From Undaria pinnatifida (lineage: Eukaryota; Sar; Phaeophyceae; Laminariales; Alariaceae): DNA of 64,000 bases. Every line of letters begins with the position of its first letter. The first letter of the stretch is position 1. Location: NCBI GenBank assembly GCA_012845835.1, contig JABAKD010000001.1, positions 5,090,976 to 5,154,975 on the forward strand, given 5' to 3'. Made by a program: the position numbers and the translations under genes. The notes under the pieces were generated by a model. That model saw nothing but the letters and a program-made list of their open reading frames with translations, did not search any database and was not told the DNA's origin. Positions 62,307 through 64,000 of this stretch are shown in pieces.

Positions 62307-64000
62307 TTACCGTTCCGTAGGTGACCGTCTAGCGTCAGTTCGAGACCGCCGGTGACTAGCATACCCCAAGACACGTTCAGAACCTTCATGTGTCTGGGTA
62401 AGAACTGCTCCTGCTCCTAACTCGATGGCATCCGTGTGTAGCTGGAACGGCCTGTTCCAGTCTGACATAGCCAAAACCAGTGGTAATGTCAGAGCGAGGG
62501 TTAGCGCCGCCAACGCTTTGTCTTGCTCCTCTCCCCATGGAACCTTGAGTTTCCTCGCTCGTTTCGACGCGAAACGCTTGTCACGAAGAAGATTCGAGAT
62601 TGGCGCTACCAGCGCGCTGTATCGGGGGACGAACTTCCTCAGGTAGCCTGTCATACCCAGCAGTGCCCTCACTTCCTCCACCGTGTTGGCCCTAGTAAGT
62701 TGAGCAACAGCGTCGATCTTAGACTGTGACGGGCGAACTCCTAGCCTGTCCACCACCATGCCCACAAACTCTTGCTGAGGACAGCACCACCATGATTTAG
62801 AGAAGTTCACCGACAGACCGGCCCTCGATAGTTTCTCTAGCACTTGCCTCAATAGGTCGAGATGTCCTTCCACCTGTTGGGTGTAGATAATGATGTCATC
62901 CAACCAGTTTTGGACTCCCTTCCCTTTCAACGGACCGAGAGCTCCGCCAACAAAGGCTGCAAAGCCTGCTGGTAGAGTCTTCAGTCCAAACCCGCATCGG
63001 TTAAGCTCCCACAGTGTACCGTGGGCGTCTCTGAATGCGGTCTTGTGCTTATCGTCTTCTTCGATCTCTAGTTGGGTGAATCCTGAAGCAAGGTCTATTG
63101 ACGTAAAACAGCTCGCACCCTTCATGCCGTCAAAGATGCTTTGGATATCTCCTAGGCCTCCACTATCCGACTTTAGCAACGTGTTCAACCCCCGGTAATC
63201 CTGGCAAACCCTCGCCGTTCCATCCTTCTTGCGAACCACGACACAATTGGCTGCCCACGCTGATGTCGATCTACGGATGGCCCCGGTTTGAAACTGTTTC
63301 GTCACCTCGCTCTGAATCATGGCTTCCTCCTCTGGGGAATATCGTCGTTGTTTAGCCGCATAAGGTGTGCAATCCTCCCTGGTCAGGGGCAACCGTAGCT
63401 TAGCCCCGTGGCACGCTGGCACTACCTTGGGGTTAGCCGGGAACAGTCCGCGATCACGATATTCACGCAACAGTTCTAACAAGTTTGACTTGCAACCCTG
63501 ACTTAACTGCCCCATGTTAGCTTCGGCTATGTCAACTGCAACTTCCTCGAGGTCACCCGTTGGCCTCTCCGTTCCTCCTCTTTCTCCCTCGACAGCTGGA
63601 ACGGGCTCTTTTTCTACAGACCGATCAAGTAGCAACCGCATTCTCTCTGTATCACTGGAGTTGGTTGCAAATACCTTCGCTACCACAACACCTTGCTGTA
63701 TGGTCATCACGGTTTTCGTTCGGTTGACGACTTTGCATTGTAGAGGGTTGCCCGGGTACCACCATTGTACACCCCTGGCTACCCCCAACTCAGCTCCCAG
63801 CTCCATGTCGTATGGTTGCGTTGGTATGACCAGTACTACCTGTCGATCTTGTGGTTGGGGGCCCGTCACGAAGGCTTCTTTTTGCACGCTAACGAAACCC
63901 CCCACCTTTACCTCCTTTGCTAGGCGCATGTTCCATTGCAGGCTACCGTCATCCTCCCACATGACTTCGCTCTCCTTTGGGACTGTGTCCGGTTCTGTCA
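62307..64000 (-). pseudogene. Gypsy D RT, open past the window end
   Basis: The frame stays open upstream of the ATG at 63962 to base 64000, so the protein start lies outside the window. RT blocks are present: VCQDYRGLNTLLKSD, FTSIDLASGFTQLEIEEDDK, CGFGLKTLPAGF and the catalytic NWLDDIIIYT with W where Y or F is usual. RNase H begins with QLHTDAIELGAGAVLTQ. The frame ends at TAA 62307-62309, likely a changed GAA since VMAVLWAVDHFRPYVWG continues in frame after it. Confidence 0.88.

Larger units (their letters stand above)
60153..64000 (-). mobile_element. Gypsy D: Ty3/gypsy element, continues past the window
   Basis: The 3' LTR is 60153-60369 on the plus strand (TGTTAACAGAC to GCCGTAACA), followed by the polypurine tract at 60370-60380. 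On the minus strand RT, a partial RNase H, integrase and a Tudor-like end are present. The other LTR lies to the right of the window. If this LTR is right, GTGG (60149-60152) should be its target duplication. Confidence 0.85.

Overview
This is nuclear DNA from a repeat-rich eukaryote. The evidence is a gene with seven GT-AG introns, several LTR and non-LTR retrotransposons, DNA-transposon genes, tRNA-derived short repeats and an interstitial CCCTAA tract. Two ankyrin-type genes with W-C-x-x-N-G-C-P-W-D repeats resemble families expanded in brown algae and other stramenopiles. A photosynthetic stramenopile is therefore my best guess, but it is an inference from family resemblance. I see no bacterial operon, CRISPR array or rRNA.

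Layout. 568-13445 is a Ty3/gypsy chromovirus-type element (gypsy A). It has 208/204-bp LTRs and lies in a dispersed repeat; its gag-protease-RT-RNase H-integrase-chromodomain reading frame is broken. A 4.9-kb Ty1/copia element with apparently identical LTRs (3899-8821) sits inside it, on the opposite strand. 13601-14486 is a small DNA transposon with 29-bp inverted ends, followed by a hAT transposase remnant. 16380-17484 is the first of three copies of a modular G/C-tract element. 18044-19312 is an ankyrin-type gene with one in-frame TGA. 19840-24542 (minus) is an eight-exon MULE/FAR1-type transposase gene, the best-preserved coding unit in the window. 25612-27420 holds dispersed and tandem repeats. 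27658-29694 is a second ankyrin-type gene with two frameshifts. 30533-31088 is tRNA-derived repeat DNA. 31113-34858 is an internally deleted gypsy element (gypsy C) with complete LTRs. 35087-35697 is a second copy of the 25612 repeat carrying a solo miniature LTR.

37000-52994 is an older relative of gypsy A (gypsy B), split by an RTE-type LINE (38369-41275), a 6.2-kb composite insertion (43366-49573) and a complete 371-bp TRIM element (52246-52616). 53540-57487 is a decayed LINE of the restriction-like-endonuclease type. 58621-59858 is a palindromic 12-bp-period array, open in many frames on both strands, with telomere-like repeats inside it. 60153 to the window end is a further gypsy element (gypsy D, minus). 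Its integrase is followed by a Tudor-like rather than a chromodomain-like C-terminus, and it runs out of the window.

How it fits together. The window is mostly nested mobile DNA. Insertion order can be read from target-site duplications and from undisturbed paralogous sites: gypsy A and B give each other's empty sites, and the two 25612/35087 repeat copies give the empty site of the miniature LTR. Ty3-type elements and the TRIM show 4-bp duplications and the copia element 5 bp. Gypsy A and the TRIM share the primer-site word TGGCGTCG. Most frames are broken, so apart from the MULE-type gene and the copia Gag-protease frame, little here looks able to make full-length protein.
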